Below, piece after piece: positions 17,671 to 30,047 of a DNA stretch of 64,000 nt. The first letter of the stretch is position 1; each line of letters starts with the position of its first letter. The translations under genes were made by a program, and so were the position numbers. Under the pieces are notes generated by a model that saw nothing but the letters and a program-made list of their open reading frames with translations, did not search any database and was not told where the DNA came from. This DNA comes from Pluralibacter sp. (GTDB lineage: Bacteria; Pseudomonadota; Gammaproteobacteria; Enterobacterales; Enterobacteriaceae), in NCBI RefSeq assembly GCF_019237635.1, contig NZ_JAFAGS010000072.1, forward strand, positions 43,696-107,695. Reading direction: 5' to 3'.

Positions 17671-18336
17671 ATGCCCGGGCGCTTTGAACTGAAACCTACC
17701 CTGGCGAAGATCTGGCACGCCCCGGATCATTTTCGCATCATGGACCCGCTACCGCCCATGCACCGCCGCGGCATCATTGCCGGCGCCGTACTGGTGATTA
17801 TCGGCTTCCTGCTCCCCGCTGCGGATAACAGCTCCGCCCCGCCGGTCAGCCGTAACGCGCAGCTCGATCTGCAATCGCAGTCTCAGCTGCAATCTTCAAC
17901 GCCGCAGGCCGTTCCGCTGCCGCCTCACGCCTCCACCCCGCCGGTTAACGATCCCGATCAGGTCGCGCCCGTCGCGCCCGAGCCGCTGCAGGATGAGCAG
18001 CCCGCCGATCAGGAGCAAAGCCAGCCAGTGACTCAGCAGCCGCAGCGCCAGTCATCGGCGCCTGGCGCAGAGCAGCAGTGGCGCTCCTATCGCGTTGAGC
18101 CGGGTAAAACGATGGCGCAGCTGTTCCGCGACCATAACCTGCCGCCGACCGACGTCTATTCCATGTCGCAGGTGGAAGGCGCGGGCAAGCCGCTCAGCAA
18201 CCTGCAGGCAGGCCAGAGAGTGCAGATTCGCCAGAACGCTAATGGCGTAGTCACCGGCCTGACGATTGATACCGGCAACGGTCAGCAGGTGCTGTTCACC
18301 CGCCAGACCGACGGCAGTTTTATCCGCGCGCGATAA
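17671..18336 (+). CDS. ytfB: OapA-domain cell-division protein YtfB
   Basis: Start at 17671, where GGAGGA precedes the ATG and the product begins MPGRFELKPTLAKIWHAPDHF as in E. coli. 221 aa: a cytoplasmic N-terminus, one membrane helix (about 33-50, IIAGAVLVIIGFLLPAAD), a Pro/Gln-rich periplasmic linker (60-140), and a C-terminal OapA/LysM-like domain (WRSYRVEPGKTMAQLFRDHNL onward) that binds glycans or peptidoglycan. In E. coli it localises to the septum and affects division. The linker is longer than in E. coli YtfB (212 aa), which accounts for the extra length. Confidence 0.9.
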   Translation: MPGRFELKPTLAKIWHAPDHFRIMDPLPPMHRRGIIAGAVLVIIGFLLPAADNSSAPPVSRNAQLDLQSQSQLQSSTPQAVPLPPHASTPPVNDPDQVAPVAPEPLQDEQPADQEQSQPVTQQPQRQSSAPGAEQQWRSYRVEPGKTMAQLFRDHNLPPTDVYSMSQVEGAGKPLSNLQAGQRVQIRQNANGVVTGLTIDTGNGQQVLFTRQTDGSFIRAR

Positions 18337-18376
18337 CCCGCACCCCGGCCGCGCAGTGCTGCCGGGGCCGCTCGCC

Positions 18377-19324
18377 TCAACGGGCCTTTCGCCCCGACTT
18401 ATTCACCCACCAGATCCCTGAACACACCAGCACCAGCGCGATGGCATACTTCCATTCGAGAATGTTCTCCCCCAGGAAGATGCTGGAGAGCACGGTCCCG
18501 GCCACCGGGATCACAAAGTTAAACGGCGCAATCATGCTGACGCGATTGTATTTGAGCAGCGTGCTCCAGAGGGCGAACGCCACCGATGACAGCAGAGTCA
18601 GGTATCCCAGCACCGCCATCGCCGTCACGCTATCAAACGCGAGAGTGCCGCCGCCAAGATAGCCGCCCGCCACCAGCACCGCGCCGCCAATGCCCAGCTG
18701 CCAGCCAGTCATCACCGTGGGGTCGACGGTCTGGGAGATACGCTTACCGTACAGGGTGGCGGCAGAGAGAATAAACGCCGCCAGCACCACGAACCCGTCG
18801 CCCAACCAGACAAAGGAGAAATCCATCAACGAATGGTTGAAGTTCACCAGCATGACGCCGGCAAAGCCGAGAATGCAGCCCAGCGTTTTGTTGTAGCTCA
18901 GCTTGTCATTCTGGTAGATAAAGTGCGCCAGCAGCACGCTGAAGAAGGTCCCGGTGGCGTTCATGATCGATCCCTTAACCCCGGTGGTAAAGGCAAGGCC
19001 GATATAGAAAATGGCGTACTGAATTGAGGTCTGCGTAGCGCCAAGCAGCGCCAGTTGACCGAACTGATGACGGCTTAACCGCGCAATCGGTTTACGCTGC
19101 GCGAGCGCAAAAAGCAGCAGCAGAAGCCCGGCAAACAAAAAGCGGTAGCCGGCAAAAATGATTTTCGACGCAATATCGTCGGTTGCGATATGGAAAAGTT
19201 CATAGCCATTTTTAATGGCCGGATACGAACTGCCCCACAGCAGGCAGCACAGTGTCGCCCCCGCGTAGACGACCTTCCTGCGCGTAAAAAGCGGTGCTGA
19301 AGTCACCATCTCCATTGTGTTCAC
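18377..19324 (-). CDS. EamA/DMT-type transporter, 315 aa
   Basis: Ten hydrophobic helices in two EamA repeats. The first begins GATLCCLLWGSSYPAIKNGYELF, the second LLSSVAFALWSTLLKYNRVSMIAPFNF. It is an inner-membrane exporter or permease of unknown substrate. It lies between ytfB (convergent) and the ribosomal operon. I do not recall a homologue at this position in E. coli K-12, so it is a lineage-specific insertion. Its start could be the ATG at 19324 or 19315, since the protein opens MNTMEM. Confidence 0.85.
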   Translation of the reverse strand: MNTMEMVTSAPLFTRRKVVYAGATLCCLLWGSSYPAIKNGYELFHIATDDIASKIIFAGYRFLFAGLLLLLFALAQRKPIARLSRHQFGQLALLGATQTSIQYAIFYIGLAFTTGVKGSIMNATGTFFSVLLAHFIYQNDKLSYNKTLGCILGFAGVMLVNFNHSLMDFSFVWLGDGFVVLAAFILSAATLYGKRISQTVDPTVMTGWQLGIGGAVLVAGGYLGGGTLAFDSVTAMAVLGYLTLLSSVAFALWSTLLKYNRVSMIAPFNFVIPVAGTVLSSIFLGENILEWKYAIALVLVCSGIWWVNKSGRKAR

Positions 19325-19410
19325 CAGAAAATAAAATCACGTTTTATTTCATTATCCGGAAATGGGCGACGAATAGCTATCATACAAGCAGAAAAGCCGG
19401 GGAAGAATGG

Positions 19411-19444
19411 CGCTAAAAAGCAAAACGCCGGCACAAGGCCGGCG
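19411..19444 (-). terminator. intrinsic terminator of the rpsF-priB-rpsR-rplI operon
   Basis: On the minus strand CGCCGGC-CTTGT-GCCGGCG is followed by TTTTGCTTTTT. Plus-strand arms are at 19426-19432 and 19438-19444. It lies 26 bases after the rplI stop codon. Confidence 0.93.
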
Positions 19445-19469
19445 CTTCGACGTGATGACGAGTAATTAC

Positions 19470-19940
<471 letters not shown>

Positions 19941-19958
19941 TTAATAGACAGCGGCCGA

Positions 19959-20505
<547 letters not shown>

Positions 20506-20511
20506 CAGTGA

Positions 20512-20925
<414 letters not shown>

Positions 20926-20932
20926 TTATTCA

Positions 20933-20967
20933 GCCTCCTGTCTGGGTCAGCCGCGGCCCGGGGAGGC
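20933..20967 (-). promoter_or_regulatory. rpsF leader stem-loop, putative bS6:bS18 binding motif
   Basis: On the minus strand GCCTCC (plus 20962-20967) pairs with GGAGGC (plus 20933-20938), enclosing an inner GGG/CCC stem and a single-stranded CCG. A stem with an exposed CCG is the described bS6:bS18 recognition element in enterobacterial rpsF leaders. Binding would repress translation of the whole operon. The remaining part of the 338-base gap to yjfY (20908-21245) is AT-rich promoter sequence for both genes; I see no other gene there. Confidence 0.5.
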
Positions 20968-21245
20968 AAGGAACGTGGTTAAAAGGCGGCTGAAAAATTG
21001 ACGCGTCATTCTACTTGCGCCCCACAGGAAACTCAAGGCCATTGCGCAAAAAATTCGCACAAAGCGCAAAACCGCACAAAATCGGCGACTTAAAATTAAG
21101 TCATGAAGGAAACGCGATTTTTTTGAACAACTGCATCAGAAATGGTCGCGAATCGATCGGACTGGAGCGATTACACTTAAATCAGACCTTATCTGACTTC
21201 AGAAGGAGCCCCCTCAACGTAGCAGGCTGTAGTGGAGTAATCATC

Positions 21246-21521
21246 ATGAAAAACATCGCAATTGCCGTCATGGCTGCGGTTTTGCTCAGCACAAACGCGA
21301 TGGCAGCCATCAAAATAGACGGTCGTCAGGCCCAAAACATGGACGATGTGCGAAGCTTAGGCGTTATTTACATCAATCATAACATCGCCACCGAAAGCGA
21401 AGCCGTTCAGGCCCTGAGTGAAGAGAGCGACGCCAGAGGCGCCAAATTCTTTCACCCGATATTGATACACGAACCCGGCAGTAATGGCGTTATCCACGCC
21501 AGCGCTGACGTTTACCGCTAG
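21246..21521 (+). CDS. yjfY: YjfY, small periplasmic DUF1471 (YhcN/BhsA-type) protein
   Basis: Start at ATG 21246 because it opens a signal peptide, MKNIAIAVMAAVLLSTNAMA, and gives 91 aa as in E. coli; the frame open upstream to 21015 has no coding character. The mature part is a single DUF1471 domain (GVIYINHNIATESEAVQALSE...), a fold found in stress- and biofilm-linked proteins BhsA, McbA and BsmA. It is the first of three DUF1471 genes in this window, with bsmA and yjfN. GGAG at 21234-21237 fits the start. Confidence 0.9.
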   Translation: MKNIAIAVMAAVLLSTNAMAAIKIDGRQAQNMDDVRSLGVIYINHNIATESEAVQALSEESDARGAKFFHPILIHEPGSNGVIHASADVYR

Positions 21522-21563
21522 CACCAGGAACACCCATTAAAAACATTACCATCATTGTATTTT

Positions 21564-21587
21564 GCCCCCTGAACGGGGGCTTTTTTT
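21564..21587 (+). terminator. intrinsic terminator of yjfY
   Basis: GCCCCC (21564-21569) and GGGGGC (21575-21580) with loop TGAAC, then seven T. Confidence 0.93.
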
Positions 21588-21607
21588 CGCCCGCAGGCAA
21601 GAGTAAG

Positions 21608-21657
21608 GCTCCGGAACCTGACCAGCACATCCCCACGATGAATGTCGGTTCCGGAGC
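21608..21657. repeat. 11-bp inverted repeat just past the ula operon end
   Basis: GCTCCGGAACC (21608-21618) and GGTTCCGGAGC (21647-21657) are perfect complements separated by 28 bases. In the ulaF transcript this makes a strong stem with a partly structured loop, starting 5 bases after the stop. No T-run follows, so it probably protects the 3' end or acts in Rho-dependent termination. Confidence 0.6.
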
Positions 21658-21662
21658 GCTTA

Positions 21663-22349
21663 TCATTTCTGCCCGTAGTAGGCGTCAGGCCCGTGCTTGC
21701 GCATAAAGTGCTTATGCATCAGATAACTGTCGATAGCATGAAGCTGCGGATTAATTCCGCGAGCGATCCACGCCATACGCGCCACCTCCTCCATGACGAC
21801 GGCATTGTGTACCGCATCATGGGCATCTTTCCCCCAGGCAAACGGCCCGTGCTGATACACCACGATCCCGGGCGTATGCAGCGGTTCGCGTTCGCCCAGC
21901 GTTTCGATGATGACCTTACCGGTGTTGAGCTCGTACTCGCCCTGCACTTCTTCTTCGCTCAATGCCCGCGTACAGGGAATATCGCCAAAGAAGTAGTCCG
22001 CATGCGTCGTGCCGAGCGCCGGGATAGCCAGACCGGCCTGCGCCCACGCGGTCGCGTGCGTGGAGTGGGTATGCACGACGCCGCCAAGCGTCGGATACCG
22101 CCGGTAAAGCGCCAGGTGCGTGGCGGTATCCGAGGAGGGACGCCACTTCCCGTCCACCACCCGCCCCTCCATATCCACCACTACCATGTCTTCCGCCTGC
22201 AGGGTTTCATAGGCCACGCCGCTGGGTTTGATGACCACCCACCCGCGCGGACGGTCAATAGCGCTGACGTTGCCCCAGGTGAAGGTCACCAGCCCGTGGC
22301 GCGGCAAAGCCATATTGGCGTCAAACACCTGCTGTTTAAGCTCACGCAT
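21663..22349 (-). CDS. ulaF: L-ribulose-5-phosphate 4-epimerase UlaF
   Basis: 228 aa class II aldolase family, paralogue of AraD. It converts L-ribulose 5-phosphate to D-xylulose 5-phosphate, the last step that brings L-ascorbate carbon into the pentose phosphate pathway. Zinc ligands sit in [10 protein letters not shown] and later in the YQHGPFAWG segment; the GNVSAIDR phosphate loop is near residue 27. Last gene of the ulaABCDEF operon; its ATG overlaps the ulaE stop by one base. Confidence 0.95.
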   Translation of the reverse strand: MRELKQQVFDANMALPRHGLVTFTWGNVSAIDRPRGWVVIKPSGVAYETLQAEDMVVVDMEGRVVDGKWRPSSDTATHLALYRRYPTLGGVVHTHSTHATAWAQAGLAIPALGTTHADYFFGDIPCTRALSEEEVQGEYELNTGKVIIETLGEREPLHTPGIVVYQHGPFAWGKDAHDAVHNAVVMEEVARMAWIARGINPQLHAIDSYLMHKHFMRKHGPDAYYGQK

Positions 22350-23203
22350 TATGCCGCCTCCACTAAGCCCGCAGCGGCCATCCGGGCAAGCACCCAGTCG
22401 CGCGCGCTGGCGACTTCCTGCGCCGGGTTATCCGCCGTTTCGCTCCACATTTCAATCAGATAAGGTCCGCAATAACCGCTCTGTTTAAGCGTGCGGAAAC
22501 ACTGCTCGAAATCCACCACCCCGGTGCCGAACGGGACGTTTTTGAAAACGCCAGGACGGGTGTCTTTCACATGCACCGCCACGATATGCCCGATACCCGC
22601 CTGCAGCTCCATCTGCACGTCGTTGTCCCAGGCCGACAGGTTGCCGATATCCGGGTAGAGCTGGAACCAGGGGTTATTCAGGTAGTGCGCGTAACCCAGG
22701 GCCTTGCTGATCGAGTTCATTAACGGATAGTCCATGATCTCCATCGCCAGCGTTACCTGCGCCCGGCTCGCCATCTCGACGCTCGCTTTCAGCCCGTCGC
22801 GAAAGCGGCGGCGCGTCTGGTCGTTGGCTTCCTGATAGTAGACGTCGTAACCCGCCAGCTGAATAACGCGAATACCAATATCCTGGGCAAACTGAATCGC
22901 TTTACGCATGATCTCCAGCCCCTGCGCGCGAACGGCGTCATCTTCGCTGCCGAGCGGGAAACGACGATGCGCGCTCAGGCACATAGATGGCACACGTACG
23001 CCGGTCCCGGCGATAGCGCTCACTAACGCCAGACGCTGCTCCCGGCTCCAGTCAAGGCGCGAGAGGCGCTCGTCGGTTTCATCAATGGACATCTCAACGA
23101 AGTCAAAGCCCAGCGATTGCGCCAGCCGCAGCCGCTCCAGCCAGCACTCCCCGGCGGGGAGCGCTTTTTCGTAGATGCCGAGCGGGAACTGTTTTGACAG
23201 CAT
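22349..23203 (-). CDS. ulaE: L-xylulose-5-phosphate 3-epimerase UlaE
   Basis: 284 aa TIM-barrel protein of the sugar-phosphate isomerase/epimerase group. It converts L-xylulose 5-phosphate to L-ribulose 5-phosphate between UlaD and UlaF. The metal-binding glutamates appear in [13 protein letters not shown] and in the C-terminal LIEMWSE motif. [18 protein letters not shown] is the conserved enterobacterial N-terminus. It follows ulaD by 9 bases. Confidence 0.95.
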   Translation of the reverse strand: MLSKQFPLGIYEKALPAGECWLERLRLAQSLGFDFVEMSIDETDERLSRLDWSREQRLALVSAIAGTGVRVPSMCLSAHRRFPLGSEDDAVRAQGLEIMRKAIQFAQDIGIRVIQLAGYDVYYQEANDQTRRRFRDGLKASVEMASRAQVTLAMEIMDYPLMNSISKALGYAHYLNNPWFQLYPDIGNLSAWDNDVQMELQAGIGHIVAVHVKDTRPGVFKNVPFGTGVVDFEQCFRTLKQSGYCGPYLIEMWSETADNPAQEVASARDWVLARMAAAGLVEAA

Positions 23204-23212
23204 AACCGCTCC

Positions 23213-23863
23213 TTAGCCCCACAGTTGGGCGATGGAACGCTTAAACTGACGCGCCGCTTCAACCGGAGAGGCCGCATCGCGAATGCTGCGACCGGCGATA
23301 AACACGTGAATCGGAATGCCCTTGAACAGCGGCAGATCCTCCAGCGCCAGCCCGCCGGTGACGGTGACTTTAAAGCCCATATCCGCCAGACGCGTGATCG
23401 CGCTGATATCCGCATCACCCCAGGCCACGCCTGCGGCCTGCGCGTCGCGGCTGCGGTGGTACACTACCTGCTGGATTCCGGCATCGCGCCATTCCTGCGC
23501 CTGCTCCCAGGTCCAGAAGCCGGTCAGCTCGATCTGCACATCGCCGTTAAACTCTTTCGCCACATCCAGCGCGCCTTTGGCGGTGTTGATATCCGCACAG
23601 CAGATGACCGTGACCCAGTCGGCGTTCGCTTCAAAACACATACGGGAGAGTATCTTGCCCGCATCGGCGATTTTGGCGTCCGCCAGCACGATTTTATGCG
23701 GGTACAGCGCTTTCAGATCGCGCACCGCGCGTACGCCTTCGCCCACGCACAGAATGGTGCCGACTTCGATGATGTCGACTTCTTCGGCAATCAGTCGGGT
23801 GGTTTCATAAGCGTGGGACAGCGTCTGGTTATCCAGTGCGACCTGCAACATGGGTAATGACAT
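23213..23863 (-). CDS. ulaD: 3-keto-L-gulonate-6-phosphate decarboxylase UlaD
   Basis: Start at the ATG first base 23863, giving 216 aa beginning [14 protein letters not shown] as in E. coli; the 14 codons upstream are leader. A member of the orotidine-5'-phosphate decarboxylase suprafamily that makes L-xylulose 5-phosphate with Mg2+. Key residues sit in [11 protein letters not shown] (Asp-x-Lys-x-x-Asp), [12 protein letters not shown] and [20 protein letters not shown] precedes the start. Cytoplasmic, third catalytic step in ascorbate use. Confidence 0.95.
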   Translation of the reverse strand: MSLPMLQVALDNQTLSHAYETTRLIAEEVDIIEVGTILCVGEGVRAVRDLKALYPHKIVLADAKIADAGKILSRMCFEANADWVTVICCADINTAKGALDVAKEFNGDVQIELTGFWTWEQAQEWRDAGIQQVVYHRSRDAQAAGVAWGDADISAITRLADMGFKVTVTGGLALEDLPLFKGIPIHVFIAGRSIRDAASPVEAARQFKRSIAQLWG

Positions 23864-23876
23864 GTTTAATTCCTTC

Positions 23877-24344
23877 TCAGAGTGCCGCCGCAGTGGCGTT
23901 ATCAATTAAATCCAGCACTTCCTGCTCGGTGCGGCAGGCGCGTAAACGATCAAAGTTGGCTTCATCGTCAAACAGGTTGACTATCTGCATGATCCCCACC
24001 TCCTGGTGGGTGTTGGCATCGACAGCCGCCATAGTGATCAGGATATCGACCGGGTCGTTATCTTCGTGGTTAAACACCAGCGGCGTTTTCAACGTCACCA
24101 GCGCAAAACCCGTTTTCTTCACGCCCTCTTCCGGGCGGCCATGCGGCATCGCAAGGCCCGGCGCAATCACGAAATAGGGGCCGTGCTGCGCAACGCCATC
24201 GAGAATGGCCTGGTAGTAACGTGGCTCGACAACGTCAGCCTTGACCAGCAGATCCACACTCAGCTTCACCGCGTCCTGCCAGGAGCTGGCTTCGGCCTGC
24301 AAAAGGATGGAGTGATTGTCTGCCAGCGAATCACGAAGTTTCAT
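23877..24344 (-). CDS. ulaC: PTS system L-ascorbate-specific EIIA component UlaC
   Basis: 155 aa EIIA of the mannitol/fructose type. The phosphoryl-accepting His68 is in [12 protein letters not shown]. It passes phosphate from HPr to UlaB. Position: between ulaB and ulaD with short gaps on each side. Confidence 0.95.
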   Translation of the reverse strand: MKLRDSLADNHSILLQAEASSWQDAVKLSVDLLVKADVVEPRYYQAILDGVAQHGPYFVIAPGLAMPHGRPEEGVKKTGFALVTLKTPLVFNHEDNDPVDILITMAAVDANTHQEVGIMQIVNLFDDEANFDRLRACRTEQEVLDLIDNATAAAL

Positions 24345-24353
24345 AGGGCGTCC

Positions 24354-24659
24354 TTACTTCACATCTTGTGGGAAGTGCTCTTTGATCACTTCCAGCAGTT
24401 TTGGGCCAAAATCAGCGGGCGACAGCATGTTGCGCACGCCGACCACATATTTGTTGCCTGAAACGCTAATTTCGCCGGCGATATGGGTAGAGGCGATGAT
24501 GATGTCCGCGCCGTTCAACTCACTTTTGTATTCCCCCACCGCGCAACTGTTCACCGTGTGGTCAATGTTTGACTGGGTTAAAAACTGGTCCACTTTCATC
24601 TTCATGATCATGGAGCTACCTTGCCCATTGCCACACACAGCCAGGATACGTACGGTCAT
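24354..24659 (-). CDS. ulaB: PTS system L-ascorbate-specific EIIB component UlaB
   Basis: 101 aa with the P-loop-like phosphocysteine motif at Cys9 in [12 protein letters not shown]. It transfers phosphate to ascorbate carried by UlaA. 12 bases from the ulaA stop codon. Confidence 0.95.
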   Translation of the reverse strand: MTVRILAVCGNGQGSSMIMKMKVDQFLTQSNIDHTVNSCAVGEYKSELNGADIIIASTHIAGEISVSGNKYVVGVRNMLSPADFGPKLLEVIKEHFPQDVK

Positions 24660-24671
24660 AATCGGAACTCC

Positions 24672-26433
<1,762 letters not shown>

Positions 26434-27498
26434 ATGAGTAAAGTGAACAGCATCACCCGTGAGTCATGGATCCTCAGCACATTCCCGGAATGGGGCAGTT
26501 GGCTGAATGAAGAAATCGCGCAGGAGTGCGTTGCGCCAGGCACATTCGCCATGTGGTGGCTGGGCTGTACGGGGATTTGGCTGAAATCAGAAGGGAATGC
26601 CAACCTGTGCGTGGATTTCTGGTGCGGCACCGGCAAGCAGAGTCACGGCAACCCGTTGATGAAAAAAGGCCACCAGATGCAGCGCATGGCGGGGGTTGAA
26701 AAACTGCAGCCGAATCTGCGCACCACGCCGTTTGTGCTCGATCCGTTCGCCATTCGTCAGATAGACGCGGTGCTCTCCACCCACGATCATAACGATCACA
26801 TCGACGTTAACGTCGCGGCGGCGGTGATGCAGAACTGCGCTGACGATGTGCCGTTTATCGGGCCGCAGACCTGCGTTGACCTGTGGATTGGCTGGGGCGT
26901 GCCGAAAGCGCGCTGCATCGTGGTGAAACCGGGCGATGTCGTCAAAGTGAAGGATATCGAAATCCACGCGCTGGACGCCTTCGACCGCACCGCGCTTATC
27001 ACCCTCCCGGCTGACCAGAAAGCCGCGGGCGTGCTGCCGGACGGTATGGACGAACGCGCCGTCAACTACCTGTTCAAAACCCCGGGCGGTACGCTGTATC
27101 ACAGCGGCGATTCCCACTACTCCAACTACTACGCAAAGCATGGCAACGAGCACCATATCGACGTGGCGCTAGGCTCCTACGGCGAAAATCCGCGCGGCAT
27201 CACCGACAAAATGACCAGCGCCGACATCCTGCGGATGGCGGAGTCGCTGAATGCGAAAGTGGTGATTCCGTTCCATCACGACATCTGGTCAAACTTCCAG
27301 GCCGACCCGCAGGAAATTCGCGTCCTGTGGGAGATGAAAAAAGACCGCCTGAAGTATGGCTTCAAACCGTTTATCTGGCAGGTTGGCGGCAAATTCACCT
27401 GGCCATTGGATAAAGACAATTTTGAGTACCACTATCCACGTGGGTTTGACGATTGCTTTACCATTGAGCCTGATCTGCCGTTCAAATCTTTCCTCTGA
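26434..27498 (+). CDS. ulaG: L-ascorbate-6-phosphate lactonase UlaG
   Basis: 354 aa starting [20 protein letters not shown], as in E. coli; an ATG 21 bases upstream is less likely because AGAGG sits at the right distance from this start. Metallo-beta-lactamase fold hydrolase that opens ascorbate 6-phosphate to 3-keto-L-gulonate 6-phosphate. The metal motif is [10 protein letters not shown] (His117, His119, Asp121, His122), with further ligands in HSGDSHYS and VIPFHHDIW. Cytoplasmic. Divergent from ulaA, followed 122 bases later by ulaR. Confidence 0.96.
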   Translation: MSKVNSITRESWILSTFPEWGSWLNEEIAQECVAPGTFAMWWLGCTGIWLKSEGNANLCVDFWCGTGKQSHGNPLMKKGHQMQRMAGVEKLQPNLRTTPFVLDPFAIRQIDAVLSTHDHNDHIDVNVAAAVMQNCADDVPFIGPQTCVDLWIGWGVPKARCIVVKPGDVVKVKDIEIHALDAFDRTALITLPADQKAAGVLPDGMDERAVNYLFKTPGGTLYHSGDSHYSNYYAKHGNEHHIDVALGSYGENPRGITDKMTSADILRMAESLNAKVVIPFHHDIWSNFQADPQEIRVLWEMKKDRLKYGFKPFIWQVGGKFTWPLDKDNFEYHYPRGFDDCFTIEPDLPFKSFL

Positions 27499-27620
27499 TC
27501 GTCTCCCTCCCGGCGCGCCTCTTGAACGCGGCGTGTCGGGGGAGAAAGACGACTTTAGCTTAGTAATTTCAGGCTATTTCAAATATCATCAACAAAAATC
27601 ACGAATCACCGGAATAGCTC

Positions 27621-28376
27621 ATGACGGAAGCACAAAGACACCAAATTATCCTCGAACAGTTGACCCAGTCTGGCTTTGTCACGGTGGAACAGGTCATCGA
27701 CAGGCTGGGGATTTCACCGGCCACCGCGCGGCGGGATATCAACAAACTCGACACTATCGGCAAGCTGAAGAAAGTGCGTAACGGCGCAGAAGCCGTCAGC
27801 CAACAGCGCCCGCGCTGGACGCCGATGAACATTCATCAGGCGCTGAACCATGATGAGAAAGTCCGTATCGCCAGAGCTGCCTCACAGCTGGTCAGCCCCA
27901 GTGAAAGCGTGGTGATTAACTGCGGCTCTACCGCCTTCCTGCTGGGCCGTGAAATGTGCGGTAAACCGGTACAAATCATCACGAACTACCTGCCGCTGGC
28001 GAACTACCTGATTGAACAGGAGCACGACAGCGTGATCATCATGGGCGGGCAGTACAACAAAAGCCAGGCGATCACGCTGAGCCCGCAGGGCAGCGACAAT
28101 ACCCTGTATGCCGGGCACTGGATGTTCACCAGCGGCAAAGGACTGACCGCCGATGGACTGTATAAAACCGACATGCTCACCGCGATGGCCGAGCAGAAAA
28201 TGCTTAACGGCGTCGGCAAGCTGGTCGCACTGGTCGACAGCAGCAAAGTCGGCGAGCGCGCCGGTATGCTGTTCAGCCGCGCCGATGAGATAGATATGGT
28301 AATCACCGGTAAAGAAGCGAATCCGGAGATCCTAAAGCAGCTTCAGGCTCAGGGCGTTGAGATTCTGCTGGTTTAA
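27621..28376 (+). CDS. ulaR: DeoR-family repressor UlaR
   Basis: 251 aa. N-terminal DeoR winged helix-turn-helix ([18 protein letters not shown] ... [13 protein letters not shown]), then a sugar-phosphate sensor domain with [14 protein letters not shown] and the later [10 protein letters not shown] effector loop. It represses ulaG and ulaABCDEF; L-ascorbate 6-phosphate releases it (family knowledge). Its 3' end overlaps the convergent yjfP by 4 bases. Confidence 0.95.
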   Translation: MTEAQRHQIILEQLTQSGFVTVEQVIDRLGISPATARRDINKLDTIGKLKKVRNGAEAVSQQRPRWTPMNIHQALNHDEKVRIARAASQLVSPSESVVINCGSTAFLLGREMCGKPVQIITNYLPLANYLIEQEHDSVIIMGGQYNKSQAITLSPQGSDNTLYAGHWMFTSGKGLTADGLYKTDMLTAMAEQKMLNGVGKLVALVDSSKVGERAGMLFSRADEIDMVITGKEANPEILKQLQAQGVEILLV

Positions 28377-29089
28377 AGGTGCGCGTTAAAAAACGCCACG
28401 GTGCAGTCCAGCGCTTCCGGCGTAATGCGGTGACGTACGCCCGCCTGCCAGTGGCACGTCAGGTTGTTATCCAGCCCCGCCTGCCGTAGCGCCTGTTGTA
28501 AACGGAACGACTCTCCCGCCGGAACGATATCGTCATCTTCACCGTGCCAGAGCATCAGCGGACGGCTGGCGAGGGCGGGAAGGCGCGGCGCAATGTCCCA
28601 GCCAGCAAGGCGCGCGGTCGGGAACCCTGGGGACGGAAACAGGGTGTGCGACAGCGTGGTGAAGTAGCCCGACCCCATCAGGCTGGCGGCGCAGGCCACC
28701 TCCGGGTAGTGCGCCGCGATCCCAAGCGCCGCCATGGCGCCCATTGACGCGCCCGCCACCGCCAGACGCTCTTCCGCCAGCCAGCCTTGCTGGCGTATCG
28801 CCTCCCGCAGCGCGGAAAATTCCTCAACGCTATTAAGCAGGATCGGCCAGAAGCGCTGTAGGCGCTGTTTTTCATCGCCGTCATAGCGCGCCCCGTGGCT
28901 GTCGGCATCGGGCATAATGACGCGAAACCCGGCGTGGGCCAGGGCAACGGCGAAATAGCTGTACACCCATTTCGACGACGTAAAACCATGATAAAACACC
29001 ACGCACGGCAGCGGCGCATCGGCCGCACTGCGCGGGCAGGCATGGAGAACTTCACCGCCAGCAAGGTTTCGCACTTCAAGTTCAATCAT
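28373..29089 (-). CDS. yjfP: alpha/beta-hydrolase esterase YjfP
   Basis: 238 aa, slightly shorter than E. coli YjfP (249). Carboxylesterase of the prolyl-oligopeptidase-like group. The nucleophile elbow is GASMG with Ser115; an oxyanion YHGFTSSKW loop lies near 33-41, and a candidate acid and base appear in [13 protein letters not shown] and GVRHRITPE near the C-terminus. Cytoplasmic, physiological substrate unknown. The E. coli enzyme hydrolyses short-chain esters and some carbohydrate esters. Confidence 0.9.
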   Translation of the reverse strand: MIELEVRNLAGGEVLHACPRSAADAPLPCVVFYHGFTSSKWVYSYFAVALAHAGFRVIMPDADSHGARYDGDEKQRLQRFWPILLNSVEEFSALREAIRQQGWLAEERLAVAGASMGAMAALGIAAHYPEVACAASLMGSGYFTTLSHTLFPSPGFPTARLAGWDIAPRLPALASRPLMLWHGEDDDIVPAGESFRLQQALRQAGLDNNLTCHWQAGVRHRITPEALDCTVAFFNAHL

Positions 29090-29297
29090 TTACGCTCTCC
29101 TTCTTTTATGCTGATATGCCATGCGGCAATGGGGCATGCAAGTTTATCTGTGCGCAGGCGCCTGCTAATGTTGAGAGGTGGATTACGCTTTCTGGAGATT
29201 TTCATTCGAAAATCGCGTCAGAGCTAACAGATTGGGAACATTCCCCCTAAAGGCAAATTAATTAGTCACTACACTAATAAGTATCAGGAAACGGGAT

Positions 29298-29609
29298 ATG
29301 GCTATGCGACGGTTAGCGTCTTTATTACTGGTGGTATTACTGAGCGGGTGCAGCGTGCTTGAAGGTACACCCGAGGCACCGCCGCCGGTGACGAATCACC
29401 CGCAGGAAATCCGTCGCAACCAGACGGAAGGGCTGCAACGTATCGGTACCGTCAGCGCGATGGTATATGGCTCACCAATGGATGCCGAAAGCGCCATTAA
29501 AGAAAAAGTCGTCGCCGCAAAAGCCGACTACTACGTCATCATCATGATTGATGACAGCGTCGTTCCCGGGCAATGGTATTCACAAGCGATAATGTATCGT
29601 AAGCCTTAA
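29298..29609 (+). CDS. bsmA: biofilm stress and motility lipoprotein BsmA
   Basis: 103 aa with a type II signal peptide: lipobox LLSGC with Cys18 as the lipidated residue, followed by a Pro-rich linker (EAPPPVTNHP) and a DUF1471 domain from about 45. E. coli BsmA (YjfO) affects biofilm formation under peroxide or acid stress and motility. Two ATGs, 29298 and 29304, are possible. It precedes another DUF1471 gene, yjfN, by 138 bases. Confidence 0.9.
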   Translation: MAMRRLASLLLVVLLSGCSVLEGTPEAPPPVTNHPQEIRRNQTEGLQRIGTVSAMVYGSPMDAESAIKEKVVAAKADYYVIIMIDDSVVPGQWYSQAIMYRKP

Positions 29610-29747
29610 AACGATCATTTATTCAACAGCTTTACATTGCTTTTCAGTCATTCACGTTTCCTGGTGCACAATGACGTTCTGCTGCTTTGAAAGGATGAAC
29701 GTCTGCAATGGATTTGCCCTGGGTAACGTGAAATGGAGCTGACGACG

Positions 29748-30008
29748 ATGAAAAATACCTTTGCCTTATCCCCTCTGATGGCCAACACCTCGGCGCAGTC
29801 TGCGGAATTCGCCAGTGCTGATTGCGTCACCGGACTTAATGAAATTGGTCAAATTTCCGTGAACAATATTGCCGGTAGCCAACAGGATGTTGAGCAGGCG
29901 ATCGCCCAGAAAGCCGATGAGCAGGGTGCTTCCTGGTATCGCATTATTCAGATGTACGAAGACCAGCGCCCTGACAACTGGCGCGTACAGGCTATTCTTT
30001 ACGCCTGA
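29748..30008 (+). CDS. yjfN: YjfN, DUF1471 periplasmic protein with a weak signal peptide
   Basis: The segment SAEFASADCVTGLNEIGQ to VQAILYA is nearly identical to E. coli YjfN (91 aa), a periplasmic protein reported to stimulate the protease DegP. The start at 29748 is served by GGAG at 29735-29738 and gives 86 aa; the alternative ATG at 29733 adds five residues. The N-terminus MKNTFALSPLMANTSAQS lacks the long hydrophobic core expected of a signal peptide, so export is doubtful unless the start is misjudged. Likely real gene, uncertain secretion. Confidence 0.8.
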   Translation: MKNTFALSPLMANTSAQSAEFASADCVTGLNEIGQISVNNIAGSQQDVEQAIAQKADEQGASWYRIIQMYEDQRPDNWRVQAILYA

Positions 30009-30047
30009 CCGAACGGGCAGCCTATCCTGGCGCTGCCCGTCGCATGA

